Shown in pieces: positions 1-7,743 of a stretch of DNA of 64,000 bases; position 1 is the stretch's first letter, and every line of letters starts with the position of its first letter. The DNA is taken from assembly GCF_012396015.1 (NCBI RefSeq), contig NZ_JAAXOQ010000017.1, positions 1-64,000 of the forward strand, read 5' to 3'. The notes below the pieces were generated by a model. That model had not been told where the DNA came from, did no database searches, and worked only from the letters and a program-made list of their open reading frames with translations. This stretch comes from Tsukamurella spumae (lineage in GTDB: Bacteria; Actinomycetota; Actinomycetes; Mycobacteriales; Mycobacteriaceae). The position numbers were made by a program, and so were the translations under genes.

Positions 1-2
1 CG

Positions 3-540
3 CGGCTCGATCGGTTGTACCGGGCGTACCGGGCCGGCGGCCTCCGCTCGCACGCGCCGCTGATGCCCCTGGCCCCCGCTGCTCTTCGCGGGGTCGACGT
101 CGGCGATGTCGATGCCGTGGTGATCAGTCACTTCGCCTTGGCAGCAGCCGCCGCGCCGACGGTGGGCGTGCCGACCGTCGGCTATGTGCACTCGCCCGCG
201 CGCTGGGCCTGGGACTCGACCCTCCGGGCGGGTGAGGCGAATTCGCCGGCCGGCCGCCTGGCGCTGGCCCTGCTGGCGAAGCAGGCCCGCGCCGTCGAGA
301 GAGCCGCGGCGCCGAGCTTCACCCGGATCGTGGCGAACTCGAGTGTGGTGGCCCGCCGGATCGAACAGTGGTGGGGCCGCGAGGCCGAGGTCGTCCATCC
401 GCCCGTCGACGTGACCCGATTCAGTACCGGGCCCGCGGGGGAGCGGGAGGACTACTTCCTCATGGCGGGCCGGCTGGTGCCCTACAAGCGCGCCGACCTT
501 GCAGTACGCGCGGCGCGGGCCGCCGGGGAATCAACGGGCA
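3..540 (+). pseudogene. Truncated GT4-type glycosyltransferase (5' outside window, C-terminal half lost)
   Basis: The frame is open from the first bases and reads as the N-terminal half of a family 4 (GT-B fold) glycosyltransferase. A VGYVHSPARWAWD segment is typical of bacterial mannosyltransferases, followed by an I-V-A-N-S-S acceptor-domain end, a VVHPPVD linker and the start of the donor-binding domain (MAGRLVPYKR). Such proteins then continue with a nucleotide-sugar pocket and an E-x7-E motif. Here similarity ends near base 530, just before a pair of 39-bp palindromic repeats, and the frame runs on without a stop to 1415, antisense to the next gene. The gene therefore looks truncated by recombination at the repeats, or the assembly is mis-joined there. 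The end is set where family similarity stops. The start lies outside the window. Confidence 0.7.
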
Positions 541-541
541 T

Positions 542-650
542 TTCGGGTGCGGATGGCTTCCCGCACCCGTTTCGCGCGGCCGCACCCTGCGTGCCGGGTG
601 CGCTGGCGCGCTTCGGGTGCGGATGGCTTCCCGCACCCGTTTCGCGCGGC
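542..650. repeat. Two identical 39-bp palindromic repeats (542–580, 612–650)
   Basis: Bases 542–580 and 612–650 are identical. Each contains the inverted repeat CGGGTGCGG–8 nt–CCGCACCCG followed by TTTCGCGCGGC. The stretch between them (581–602) is a third, weaker hairpin of the same type, CGCACCC–8 nt–GGGTGCG. The cluster could act as a terminator for the converging genes at its sides, but the exact copying suggests an extragenic palindromic element. It lies where the upstream glycosyltransferase loses similarity to its family. Confidence 0.85.
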
Positions 651-662
651 GATCGGTTCCGA

Positions 663-1403
663 TCAGCCCTCGATGGCCTTGCGGGCCTCGGCCTCCAGCT
701 CGGCGCGGAACCGCGGCGGCGCGGGCAGGACACCGCGGTCGACCAGCCGGTCGACGGTGCTCACGACCTGGTTCAGGTAGGCCGCCCGCTCGGCGGCGGT
801 GCTGGACGAGGCGTGCCGGTAGAGCTTGAGGCCGCGATCGAGGTCGCGCGCGTCCTCGGCGGGCAGCCCGGCGGTGCCGGTGCTGCGGGCGTGCCGGTCG
901 GCGGCGTACCAGCCGGTGCGCAGGTCGGTGACGGCGTCGGCGTACTCCGCGGCGGACTCCTCGCCGGGGTAGTCGTCGGTGCGCAGCGCGCCCGCGTGCT
1001 CGAGCGCGTCGTGGAAGGCGATCACCTTCGGCGAGCTGAGGTCCCACATCGCGGGGAAACGCAGCAGCATCTCCGGGTCGAGCTCGTAGGCCGCGTACTC
1101 GGAGAGCACCTCGTCGTGCCGGCCCACCGCACGCTCCCACAGCGCCCTGCCCGACGGTGCCGGGGTCGCCTTCGGTCGCGCGCGCGGCCGCTCGGGCGAA
1201 GGGGCGTCGACGAACCGCAGCGGATCGGGCCGCCGCACCGCCGCCGCGTCGCCGGGACCGGCGAGGAGCACCACCATCGCGACGATCAGGCCGCCGGCCA
1301 GGAACAGCATCCCGATCGGCCCGACGAATCGCGTGGCGATCAGACCGACGGCCGCGACGCCGAGCGCCACCGCGACCGCGCTACGCATCGGAATCACCCA
1401 CAT
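663..1403 (-). CDS. Membrane-anchored protein of unknown function
   Basis: A 246-residue protein not recognised as a named family. Residues 6–50 contain two closely spaced hydrophobic segments that should form a membrane hairpin. A proline- and arginine-rich linker follows (about 60–85), then a mostly helical soluble domain rich in Asp, Glu, Arg and Trp to the end. It begins 15 bases after the stop of the PAP2-type gene on the same strand, so the two are probably co-transcribed. An in-frame ATG five codons inside (1388) would start directly at the first membrane segment and is an equally possible start. No catalytic motif is visible. A role in the envelope is inferred only from the membrane hairpin and the neighbour. 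Confidence 0.75.
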   Translation of the reverse strand: MWVIPMRSAVAVALGVAAVGLIATRFVGPIGMLFLAGGLIVAMVVLLAGPGDAAAVRRPDPLRFVDAPSPERPRARPKATPAPSGRALWERAVGRHDEVLSEYAAYELDPEMLLRFPAMWDLSSPKVIAFHDALEHAGALRTDDYPGEESAAEYADAVTDLRTGWYAADRHARSTGTAGLPAEDARDLDRGLKLYRHASSSTAAERAAYLNQVVSTVDRLVDRGVLPAPPRFRAELEAEARKAIEG

Positions 1404-1418
1404 CGGACAGCGTAGCCG

Positions 1419-2762
1419 TCAGGCCGCGAGCTCCCGCTGCCCCACGGGCGGTGCGGTGACGGCATCGTCGGGCGACGAGGGCCGCGCGATCCGCGCGTAG
1501 GCGACCACCATGACGCCCACGACGCCCAGCAGCGCGACGGCGGCGAGATGGCCGCTCTGCGCCATGGGCACGCTGAGGTAGCGGATGGCGAGCAGGATCG
1601 CCGCGAAGGCCACCGCCCCGCCCGCGACGGTGACGATGCGGCGCGCGTGCCAGCCGTCCTCGGGGCGGATCATCGCGGCCTCGAGGGTGAGGGCGAAGAC
1701 GAGGCCGGCCACGAGGTCGACCCCGTAGTGCGCGCCGAGGCCCAGGGTGGCCGAGATCGTGCACACCCACCAGATGACGCCGAACAGCTTGAGCAGGCGC
1801 GGCCCGCGCAGGGCGTGCACGAGGATCGCGGTCGCCCAAGCGGTGTGCAGGCTGGGCATGCAGTTGCGGGGCGCCTGCTGGCTGAAGTACGCCGAGACCG
1901 GCTCGAGCGAGGTGGGCACCACGTGCGGCCAGACGTTCATCCAGCCGGCGCCGGCGACCTCGTTGCCGAACGCGTACGCGGGGCCGACGACGGGGAACAG
2001 GAAGTAGACGATCGGGCCGATGGCGCCGATCACGATGAAGGATTTGACGATGTGGTGCCGCGGGAAGCCCTCGGTGGAGCTGCGCCGCAGCTGGAAGTAG
2101 GCGACCACCGCTGCCCCGACGGGCAGGTAGGTGTAGACCTTCGTGATCAGCGCGAGGTACCAACCGTGGTCGTGCACGAACCGGCCCATCACCCACGAGG
2201 GGCTGCCGAGCGCGCGGTCGGCGACCTCCACGAAGTGATCGGCGACATCGGGCAGCGCCTGCATCGTCAGCCCCAGCCAAACGGCGGAGACGGCGTTCGC
2301 CGCGATGAGGATCCCGGCAACGCCGGCGGCCTTAAGCGCGGCCGACCGCTCGGGCCCGGTCAGGTGGGTGCCCGCGTACACGGTGAGCGCGAGGAGCCCC
2401 CACATCACGCCGTTGCCGAAGTGCAGCGGCGACCCGGCCAGGAGACGCTCGGCGTTGAACAGCACCTCGACACCGGCCACGACGCCGACGAAGGGCAGCC
2501 GCAACCGCGCGGGCATGCACATCAGGGCCAGCGCGAGGGCCGCGACCTTCACCTCCCCGGTCACGGGACGGCCCACGAAATCGGAGACGAGACCGTGCAC
2601 GGGCCCGCGGAGCCCGTAGTACATCGCCGCGGCCTGGATCACCAGGACGAATGCCACGACGCCGAGCACCGCCCAGGCCCATTGCCCCGCCCCCCAGCCG
2701 CGGCGGCCGGGGTGCTCCCCGCGTGGACCCCGCGGGAGCGCGAAGTCTGCACGCACCAACAT
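1419..2762 (-). CDS. PAP2-superfamily membrane phosphatase / inositol phosphorylceramide synthase-like protein
   Basis: A 447-residue polytopic membrane protein with about ten hydrophobic segments. The C-terminal half has two PAP2 (phosphatidic acid phosphatase type 2) signatures: P-S-L-H-T-A-W, whose His is the usual proton donor, and G-A-H-Y-G-V-D, whose His is the usual nucleophile and Asp its partner. This layout, with a long N-terminal membrane part, is typical of the AUR1/inositol-phosphoryl-transferase-like branch found in mycobacteria. The enzyme probably moves or removes a phosphate group on a lipid-linked substrate at the outer membrane face; the substrate cannot be read from sequence. 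An ATG at 2762 starts just before a charged N-terminus and the first membrane segment. The following gene on the strand is 15 bases away. Confidence 0.85.
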   Translation of the reverse strand: MLVRADFALPRGPRGEHPGRRGWGAGQWAWAVLGVVAFVLVIQAAAMYYGLRGPVHGLVSDFVGRPVTGEVKVAALALALMCMPARLRLPFVGVVAGVEVLFNAERLLAGSPLHFGNGVMWGLLALTVYAGTHLTGPERSAALKAAGVAGILIAANAVSAVWLGLTMQALPDVADHFVEVADRALGSPSWVMGRFVHDHGWYLALITKVYTYLPVGAAVVAYFQLRRSSTEGFPRHHIVKSFIVIGAIGPIVYFLFPVVGPAYAFGNEVAGAGWMNVWPHVVPTSLEPVSAYFSQQAPRNCMPSLHTAWATAILVHALRGPRLLKLFGVIWWVCTISATLGLGAHYGVDLVAGLVFALTLEAAMIRPEDGWHARRIVTVAGGAVAFAAILLAIRYLSVPMAQSGHLAAVALLGVVGVMVVAYARIARPSSPDDAVTAPPVGQRELAA

Positions 2763-2842
2763 GAGATGACAGCATAGTTAACAGACGGGTAACTCTGTGA
2801 ATCCATATGCCGTTTCGTGGCCGAAGACGCCCGAAAACGACA

Positions 2843-2876
2843 ACGGACGCGCAACCCCGAGGGGATGCGCGTCCGT
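2843..2876 (-). terminator. Intrinsic terminator after rpsZ
   Basis: Bases 2843–2853 (ACGGACGCGCA) pair with 2866–2876 (TGCGCGTCCGT), an 11-bp perfect stem. Its loop contains a second CCCC-GA-GGGG stem. Reading on the minus strand, the hairpin is followed by TTGTCGTTTTC, a weak U-tract. It lies about 60 bases past the rpsZ stop and would end the rplN–rpsZ transcript before the PAP2 gene. Confidence 0.75.
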
Positions 2877-2885
2877 CGTGTCCGT

Positions 2886-2927
2886 GTCCGGGTCAGACCC
2901 GGACGGATGTCCCGGGTCGGGCCCGGG
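2886..2927. repeat. Two further hairpins behind rpsZ
   Basis: Two inverted repeats lie between the rpsZ stop and the terminator: GTCCGGGTC/GACCCGGAC at 2886–2904 and CCCGGG/CCCGGG around a 5-nt loop at 2911–2927. Together with the next hairpin they form a three-hairpin 3' end. They could protect the mRNA 3' end or strengthen termination. Confidence 0.55.
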
Positions 2928-2933
2928 AATCAC

Positions 2934-3119
2934 TCACCAGCTGCTCTTGTGCACACCGGGGAGCTCGCCGGCGTGCGCCATCTCGCGCAGGCACACACGG
3001 CACAGGCCGAACTTGCGGAACACCGAGTGCGGCCGGCCGCACTTGTTGCACCGGGTGTACGCGCGGACGGCGAACTTCGGCTTCTTGTTGGCCTTGTTGA
3101 CCAGCGCCTTCTTTGCCAT
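2934..3119 (-). CDS. rpsZ: 30S ribosomal protein S14 type Z
   Basis: The short 61-residue zinc-binding form of ribosomal protein S14 (uS14), part of the head of the small subunit. Two CxxC pairs (CNKC at about residue 24 and CRVC at about 40) form the zinc ribbon, which separates this form from the longer zinc-free S14 induced by zinc starvation in mycobacteria. It starts 3 bases after the rplE stop. In most bacteria rpsH would follow; here the transcript ends in hairpins and an unrelated PAP2 gene follows, so the rest of the spc operon must lie elsewhere. Confidence 0.97.
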   Translation of the reverse strand: MAKKALVNKANKKPKFAVRAYTRCNKCGRPHSVFRKFGLCRVCLREMAHAGELPGVHKSSW

Positions 3120-3122
3120 GGC

Positions 3123-3686
3123 TCAGTTCTCCTTGAAGGGGAAGCCGAGGTGCTTGAGCAGTGCGCGGCCTTCCTCATTGTTGGTGGCAGTGGTGACGAC
3201 GGTGATGTCCATACCGCGCGGGCGGTCGATGGAGTCCACGTCGATCTCGTGGAACATCGACTGCTCGTTCAGGCCGAACGTGTAGTTGCCGTTGCCGTCG
3301 AACTGGTTGCCGTTGAGGCCGCGGAAGTCGCGGATACGGGGCAGCGCGATCGAGGTGAGGCGATCGAGGAACTCCCACATGCGGTCGCCACGGAGGGTGA
3401 CGCGCGCGCCGATGGGCATGCCCTCACGCAGCTTGAACTGCGCGATGGACTTGCGGGCCTTGCGGATCTCCGGCTTCTGGCCGGTGATGAGCTCGAGGTC
3501 CTTGACGGCGCCGTTGATGAGCTTGGCGTCGCGGGCGGCGTCGCCGACGCCCATGTTCACGACCACCTTGACGACGCCGGGGATCTGCATCACGTTGGCG
3601 TAGTCGAACTCGCTGTTGAGCGCGTCCTTGATCTCGGCGCGGTAGCGCGCCTTCAGGCGCGGCTGGGTCTTCTCAGAGGTGGTCAT
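3123..3686 (-). CDS. rplE: 50S ribosomal protein L5
   Basis: Ribosomal protein uL5, 187 residues, the usual actinobacterial length. It binds 5S rRNA in the central protuberance and contacts the P-site tRNA. Recognisable segments include [18 protein letters not shown] near residue 35 and [20 protein letters not shown] near the C-terminus. It lies between rplX (1-base gap) and rpsZ, as in the normal spc order, and is translated as part of the same message. Confidence 0.98.
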   Translation of the reverse strand: MTTSEKTQPRLKARYRAEIKDALNSEFDYANVMQIPGVVKVVVNMGVGDAARDAKLINGAVKDLELITGQKPEIRKARKSIAQFKLREGMPIGARVTLRGDRMWEFLDRLTSIALPRIRDFRGLNGNQFDGNGNYTFGLNEQSMFHEIDVDSIDRPRGMDITVVTTATNNEEGRALLKHLGFPFKEN

Positions 3687-3687
3687 C

Positions 3688-3993
3688 TCAGATGTCCTTC
3701 CCGTTCTTGCGGGAGATCCGCACGCGCTTGCCGGTCTCCTCGTCGGTCCGGTAGCCCACGCGGGTGGGGTTGCCGTCCGAGTCGACGACCATCACGTTCG
3801 AGACCTGGATCGGGGCCTCGCGGACCTCGATCCCGCCCTGCGCGGTGGCGGACGTGCTGGTGTGCTTCTTGATCCGGTTCACGCCCTCGACGAGGACCTT
3901 GTCAGCCTTGGGGAAGGCCTCGATGACCTTGCCCTTGGCGCCCTTGTCGGGTCCCGAGATCACGATGACGGTGTCGCCCTTGTGCACCTTCAT
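3688..3993 (-). CDS. rplX: 50S ribosomal protein L24
   Basis: Ribosomal protein uL24, 101 residues, an assembly initiator that binds the 5' domain of 23S rRNA. The KOW motif is at the N-terminus ([20 protein letters not shown], residues 2–21). The start codon lies one base after the rplN stop, so translation is probably coupled. Order and spacing match a standard spc operon. Confidence 0.98.
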   Translation of the reverse strand: MKVHKGDTVIVISGPDKGAKGKVIEAFPKADKVLVEGVNRIKKHTSTSATAQGGIEVREAPIQVSNVMVVDSDGNPTRVGYRTDEETGKRVRISRKNGKDI

Positions 3994-3994
3994 G

Positions 3995-4363
3995 TCAGAG
4001 CACCTCCGGAGCCAGCGAAACGATCTTCATGAACTTCTTGTCGCGCAGCTCGCGGCCGACCGGGCCGAAGATGCGGGTGCCACGAGGGTCGTTGTCGTTC
4101 TTGATGATGACAGCGGCGTTCTCGTCGAACTTGATGTACGAGCCGTCCGGACGGCGGCGCTCCTTGGAGGTGCGCACGATCACGGCCTTGACGACCTCGC
4201 CACGCTTGACGTTGCCGCCGGGGATGGCGTCCTTGACGGTGGCGACGATGATGTCACCGATGCCGGCATAGCGGCGCGAGCTTCCACCGAGCACGCGGAT
4301 GCAGAGGATTTCCTTAGCACCCGTGTTGTCGGCGACCCGCACTCGCGATTCCTGCTGAATCAC
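3995..4363 (-). CDS. rplN: 50S ribosomal protein L14
   Basis: Ribosomal protein uL14, 122 residues, at the subunit interface near the GTPase centre. The N-terminal [19 protein letters not shown] block is diagnostic. The start is GTG at 4363, with AGGAG upstream. In a standard cluster rpsQ would lie directly before it, but here the nearest upstream gene on this strand is vapC, 244 bases away, and rpsQ is 10 kb off. This gene therefore heads its own four-gene operon. A promoter candidate about 100 bases upstream is listed separately. Confidence 0.98.
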   Translation of the reverse strand: MIQQESRVRVADNTGAKEILCIRVLGGSSRRYAGIGDIIVATVKDAIPGGNVKRGEVVKAVIVRTSKERRRPDGSYIKFDENAAVIIKNDNDPRGTRIFGPVGRELRDKKFMKIVSLAPEVL

Positions 4364-4463
4364 TAGCTGATCTCCTCAGACCTGGATTTTCATGCGCGCC
4401 GGATTACCGACCCGAACACGCGCGGTCCGTCACCTGTGGCGCAAGGCCGCAGGCAACCGGTCC

Positions 4464-4493
4464 ATGATAGAGGAAACCGCAGGTCGCTGTCGA
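4464..4493 (-). promoter_or_regulatory. Predicted housekeeping-type promoter for rplN-rplX-rplE-rpsZ
   Basis: On the minus strand, TCGACA (4493–4488) is separated by 18 bases from TATCAT (4469–4464); each box matches the vegetative consensus at five of six positions. The site is about 100 bases upstream of rplN. It would explain how this block is transcribed although it is cut off from the S10 operon. The rest of 4364–4607 shows no gene. Confidence 0.5.
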
Positions 4494-4607
4494 ATCGCGC
4501 CCGGTCCGGCCGTCGCCCGCCGGTTGCCCGGCCCGACGGTGCGCGGCCCGCCCACCACACGCGGTCGCGCCGGGTCCCGCCCACAACTCGCACCGGGCAC
4601 GCGCCCG

Positions 4608-5021
4608 TCATACCGCCGGCGCGACGTACTCGTGTTGCAGTTCGCTCACGCGGGCGATGTGGTCGAAGTCGTGGTCGGCGGCGAGCACGGTCGCGTCGTT
4701 GACGATGGCGTACGCGGCGATCAGGATGTCGGCAGGACCTGCGGCACGAACAAGCCCGGACGACCACATGGCGGCCTGAATGTCGAGGACGAGCCCCTCC
4801 TCCGGTGCGTTCTCCAGCGGAAATCCCCGGGAGATCTCCTCGCGGTACCGCCCGTGCTCGTCGGGCGTCCGCGCACTGTGACAGAACTCGAGCACCTGCG
4901 GTGGACAGGTCACGAAAAGGTCGGACGGCGATCGCACGATCCGCCGCAGACGTGCCGTGATCGCCTCATCCCCGGTCGCGAGTCGCGCCCAGACCGAGTT
5001 GTCCACGAGATAGTCCGTCAC
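4608..5021 (-). CDS. vapC: PIN-domain ribonuclease toxin, VapC family
   Basis: A 137-residue PIN-domain protein. The acidic residues that coordinate magnesium in this family are visible: Asp near residue 7 in LVDNSVW, Glu in VLEF near residue 45, Asp in PADILIAAYA near residue 97 and Asp in ADHDFDHIA near residue 116. VapC toxins cut specific RNAs, usually tRNA or rRNA, when released from their antitoxin. The GTG start overlaps the vapB stop by four bases, the normal translational coupling for this pair. The module sits in the rpsQ–rplN gap. The RNA target cannot be inferred. Confidence 0.9.
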   Translation of the reverse strand: MTDYLVDNSVWARLATGDEAITARLRRIVRSPSDLFVTCPPQVLEFCHSARTPDEHGRYREEISRGFPLENAPEEGLVLDIQAAMWSSGLVRAAGPADILIAAYAIVNDATVLAADHDFDHIARVSELQHEYVAPAV

Positions 5022-5230
5022 GGCGCTTCGGCCGGGCTGACCACGGGCGCATCGAGGCCCTCAGCAAGACCGGAGAGCCCGGCGATGCCGTCGACCATCG
5101 CGCCCTTCTGCTTCGAGGCGATCAGCCTGCGCAGGGCGAGATCGATGACCGACCGGTTCGACCGCTCACCGGTGAGCTCGCGGGCCCGTTCGATGAGTCG
5201 CGGATCGAGATCGACGCTGGTGACTGCCAT
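5018..5230 (-). CDS. vapB: Antitoxin of the VapB type
   Basis: A 70-residue antitoxin. The N-terminal half (TSVDLDPRLIERARELTGER) fits the ribbon-helix-helix-like VapB domain that binds the operon's own promoter; the C-terminal half would wrap the toxin. An upstream in-frame start would add 25 residues encoded by the AT-rich operator and is rejected: ATG at 5230 has GGGAGG eight bases upstream and matches the family's usual length. A 26-bp palindrome (5245–5270) lies immediately before it, which suggests autoregulation by the VapBC complex. Confidence 0.87.
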   Translation of the reverse strand: MAVTSVDLDPRLIERARELTGERSNRSVIDLALRRLIASKQKGAMVDGIAGLSGLAEGLDAPVVSPAEAP

Positions 5231-5244
5231 GGTCCCCACCTCCC

Positions 5245-5270
5245 GTTCTATATATGTGACTATATAGAAC
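5245..5270. promoter_or_regulatory. AT-rich palindromic operator upstream of vapBC
   Basis: GTTCTATATA (5245–5254) and TATATAGAAC (5261–5270) are perfect 10-bp inverted arms around TGTGAC. The stretch is strikingly AT-rich for this DNA. It lies 15 bases upstream of the vapB start and contains TATA-type -10 sequences, which is where VapBC complexes normally bind. Confidence 0.7.
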
Positions 5271-5355
5271 TCCTCCGCGCTGCGCCGACGAACTCCGTCG
5301 TTCAACCGGACGACCCTGCTGTGCGGGGCGACAGGTATGCCGTAACTTTCAGAAC

Positions 5356-6372
5356 GTGCAGCTCGCCGACCTCCCGTCGGGCGGGGTGACGCGCCTGCAG
5401 GCCACGTCCCCGCTCGCGCTGGCGGCCGCTGCGGAGCGCCGCGGACCGGAGGATCCGATCGTGGTGTTCCCGGGGCTCACGCAGCCGGTGGGGTCCTCGC
5501 CCAGCGCGATCATCGAGGACGTGCTCGCCCGGACCGCCGCGGTCGCGTTCGAGCTGTTCCCCGCGTGGCTGCCCGGCGCGGACGGTGCCGTCGAATCGGA
5601 CGGCATCCTGGACCGGTTCGCGGCCCGCTCGCTCAGTCACCGGCACGACGGTGCCGCCGGGCTCGGCACGGCCCTCGGCGCCCTCGCGACGGCGGCGCTG
5701 CGCCCCGAATCGATCGCCGCCTTCACCCGGTTGCCGGCGGCGGACCGTCGCAGCGCGGTCGAGTACGCACTGACCCGCAGCTACGGCGCCCGGCGCGCCG
5801 CGCTGGCACTGGTGGTCGACCGGCTCATCGCCCCGCATCAGGCCGACGCCCTGTCCGTCGGCGCGCAGTGGCTCGCGCGCGGCGGCTGCGCGGTCTGGCT
5901 GCTGGGGCCCGGCTCGGCGCCGCTGGACCGGTTCCCCCTGGCCGACGGTCCGCCCGTCCCCGACGAGGAGGAGATCTGGCCGACGGAGCACACCGTGGGC
6001 CTCGAGCCCGCGCCGCTCTATCCGCCGGTCGCGGGCAAGCCGCATCCGGCGAGCGCGGCGGAGATGTACCTGGAGCAGGGGCTCGCGCGCGTGGAGTGGG
6101 CGGCCGCGCGACACTGGAACTACGCCGTGGACCTCGGACCGCTGCACCCGCCGGTGCGCGTGGACCTGCTGTTCCCGCAGCCCCGGCTGGTGGTCGAGAT
6201 CGACGGCCCGGACCACCGTTCGATCGAGAAGTACGAGGCCGACCGCCGCCGCGACGCCGACCTCCTGCTCGCCGGGTTCCACGTGCTGCGGCTGACGAAC
6301 GCCCGGATCCTGGGCGACCTCGCCGAGTCGATGACCGTCATCCGCGCACTGGTGCAGTCGGGAACGCGATGA
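5356..6372 (+). CDS. Protein with C-terminal DUF559/Vsr-like nuclease domain
   Basis: A 338-residue protein. The first 230 or so residues are Ala/Arg-rich and not recognised. The last 90 (RVDLLFPQPRLVVEIDG onward) have the pattern of DUF559 proteins, which share the PD-(D/E)xK fold of the Vsr mismatch endonuclease: Asp in RVDLLF, Glu-x-Asp in VVEIDG, then H, RRRD and a VLRL strand. It may cut DNA. The GTG start has no ribosome-binding site. A TAACTT -10 candidate (5343–5348) ends seven bases before it, so the mRNA may be leaderless. The ATPase operon on the same strand begins 720 bases downstream, behind a nitroreductase gene; a functional link is possible but not shown. Confidence 0.72.
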   Translation: MQLADLPSGGVTRLQATSPLALAAAAERRGPEDPIVVFPGLTQPVGSSPSAIIEDVLARTAAVAFELFPAWLPGADGAVESDGILDRFAARSLSHRHDGAAGLGTALGALATAALRPESIAAFTRLPAADRRSAVEYALTRSYGARRAALALVVDRLIAPHQADALSVGAQWLARGGCAVWLLGPGSAPLDRFPLADGPPVPDEEEIWPTEHTVGLEPAPLYPPVAGKPHPASAAEMYLEQGLARVEWAAARHWNYAVDLGPLHPPVRVDLLFPQPRLVVEIDGPDHRSIEKYEADRRRDADLLLAGFHVLRLTNARILGDLAESMTVIRALVQSGTR

Positions 6373-6438
6373 CCGCAGGCGCGTCGGGGCGTGCGTCGAT
6401 CGCGCCCCCCGTCGCCGCCAGAAGTGTATACAGAAATC

Positions 6439-6936
6439 ATGACAGATGGCATGTCGCACGAGGAGTTGAAGCTCGACGAGCTCCATGATCACGGAGGCCA
6501 GGGCGCGAGCCTGGACAACGCGAGGGTGCGGCAGATCAACGCCGCCGTCGCCACGGAGTTCCGCGAGAGATCGGGCTCGGTCGGCGGCCCGTTCGAGGGC
6601 CGCGACCTGCTGCTGCTCACGTCCATCGGGAGGAAGTCCGGAGAGCCGCGGGTCAATCCGCTGGGCTACAACACGATCGACGGCCATGTCTACGTGTGCG
6701 CCTCGCACCGCGGCCTGCCGACCGACCCGGGCTGGGTGCACAACGTGCGCGCCCGGAAGGAGATCACCGTCGAGCTGGGCAGGGAGGTCTTCGACGCCCT
6801 GGCCGTGGAACTCCGCGACGGCCGCTACGACGAGGTCTTCGCGCAATTGCTCGTCGAATCCCCCTGGTACGCCGATCACCAGGCGATGACCGACCGCGTC
6901 TTCCCCGTCTTCGAGATCGTGCGCGCACAGCCCTGA
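6439..6936 (+). CDS. Deazaflavin (F420)-dependent nitroreductase-family oxidoreductase
   Basis: A 165-residue member of the Ddn-like split-barrel family. Diagnostic stretches are LLLLTSIGRKSGEPRVNPLGY (about residues 57–77) and SHRGLPTDPGWVHNVRA (about 90–106). Mycobacterial relatives use reduced coenzyme F420 to reduce quinones or nitro compounds. ATG at 6439 is preceded by a GTATACA sequence six to seven bases away and no ribosome-binding site, so it may be leaderless. The substrate is unknown. It separates the nuclease-domain gene from the ATPase operon and does not look functionally related to either. Confidence 0.88.
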   Translation: MTDGMSHEELKLDELHDHGGQGASLDNARVRQINAAVATEFRERSGSVGGPFEGRDLLLLTSIGRKSGEPRVNPLGYNTIDGHVYVCASHRGLPTDPGWVHNVRARKEITVELGREVFDALAVELRDGRYDEVFAQLLVESPWYADHQAMTDRVFPVFEIVRAQP

Positions 6937-7092
6937 TCGCGCCGGCCGGTTCCGGCACCGGGGCCGGCCAACGCACGGATCCCGGGTGCTGTCGCGGAAC
7001 CGCCGACGATCATCCGTAGATTGGTCGTATCAGGCGGGTGATCGGCCGCGTCGGGATCCCGCCGGCGGCCGAGCGGAACCGGGAGGGTTGTG

Positions 7093-7743
7093 ATGAGCGA
7101 GTCCATCGCCGGGCTCACCGGTACGGAGACGACGGTGCTGCTGGTCCTGGCCGCCGCGGTCGAACCGGTCCGCAATCCCGACCTGAAGCTGCTCGGACCG
7201 GCGCTCGAGGCGCCGTCGCGCCGCCGGCTCGTCGATCGCGGGTTACTCGAGGTCGGGACCGGGGCGCGGCGCGCGCTGGTGCTGTCCCTCACCGACAAGG
7301 GCTGGGCCGCCGCCGCCGACCTGCTCGAGTCCCCGCCCCCGCCGCGCGCGACCCCCCAACTGCGCGCGATGCTCACCTTCGCCGCCGGCATCGGCCGCTA
7401 CCTGCGCCGCGAGTCGCTGGCGCTCGGCGAGGTCATGATGCCCCGGCCGGCACCGCGGCCCGACGGTCCGCCCGTACCCGAGCCCGCAGGCACCGTCGAG
7501 CGGGTGCGCGCGGCGTACCTGCGGATCGCGGCCCCCGGCGCGTGGGTCGCGCTGCACCGGCTGCGGACCGCGCTGCCGGATCTGCCGCGCGCGGAGCTCG
7601 ACGACGCCCTGCGCGATCTGTACCCCGAACCCGGTGTGCACATCGTCGCGGAGGACAATCTCAAAGCCCTCACCGCCGAGGACCGCGCCGCCGCGCTGCA
7701 CCTCGGCGGCCGGCCCCTGCACGCGATACGGATCACCCGATGA
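7093..7743 (+). CDS. Two-winged-helix protein, first gene of the ATPase operon
   Basis: A 216-residue protein of no named family. Residues about 20–80 look like a winged helix (RRRLVDRGLL wing, then ALVLSLTDKGWAA as in MarR-like proteins). Residues about 140–216 look like a second one (VALHRLRTALPDLPRAELDDAL). A proline-rich linker joins them. Such proteins often act as DNA-binding or adaptor partners of P-loop ATPases. Its stop overlaps the start of the 1109-residue ATPase (ATGA), so the two are translationally coupled and probably work together. ATG at 7093 is chosen over GTG at 7090 because GGGAGGG at 7081–7087 is better spaced for it. Confidence 0.75.
   Translation: MSESIAGLTGTETTVLLVLAAAVEPVRNPDLKLLGPALEAPSRRRLVDRGLLEVGTGARRALVLSLTDKGWAAAADLLESPPPPRATPQLRAMLTFAAGIGRYLRRESLALGEVMMPRPAPRPDGPPVPEPAGTVERVRAAYLRIAAPGAWVALHRLRTALPDLPRAELDDALRDLYPEPGVHIVAEDNLKALTAEDRAAALHLGGRPLHAIRITR

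Noticed and set aside
663-1415. Continuation of the glycosyltransferase frame across the membrane protein gene
   Set aside because: The sequence past about base 540 has no glycosyltransferase features and mirrors the opposite gene, so it is read-through.
5231-5305. Longer vapB start adding 25 residues
   Set aside because: The extension would be encoded by the AT-rich operator, has no ribosome-binding site and exceeds the family length.
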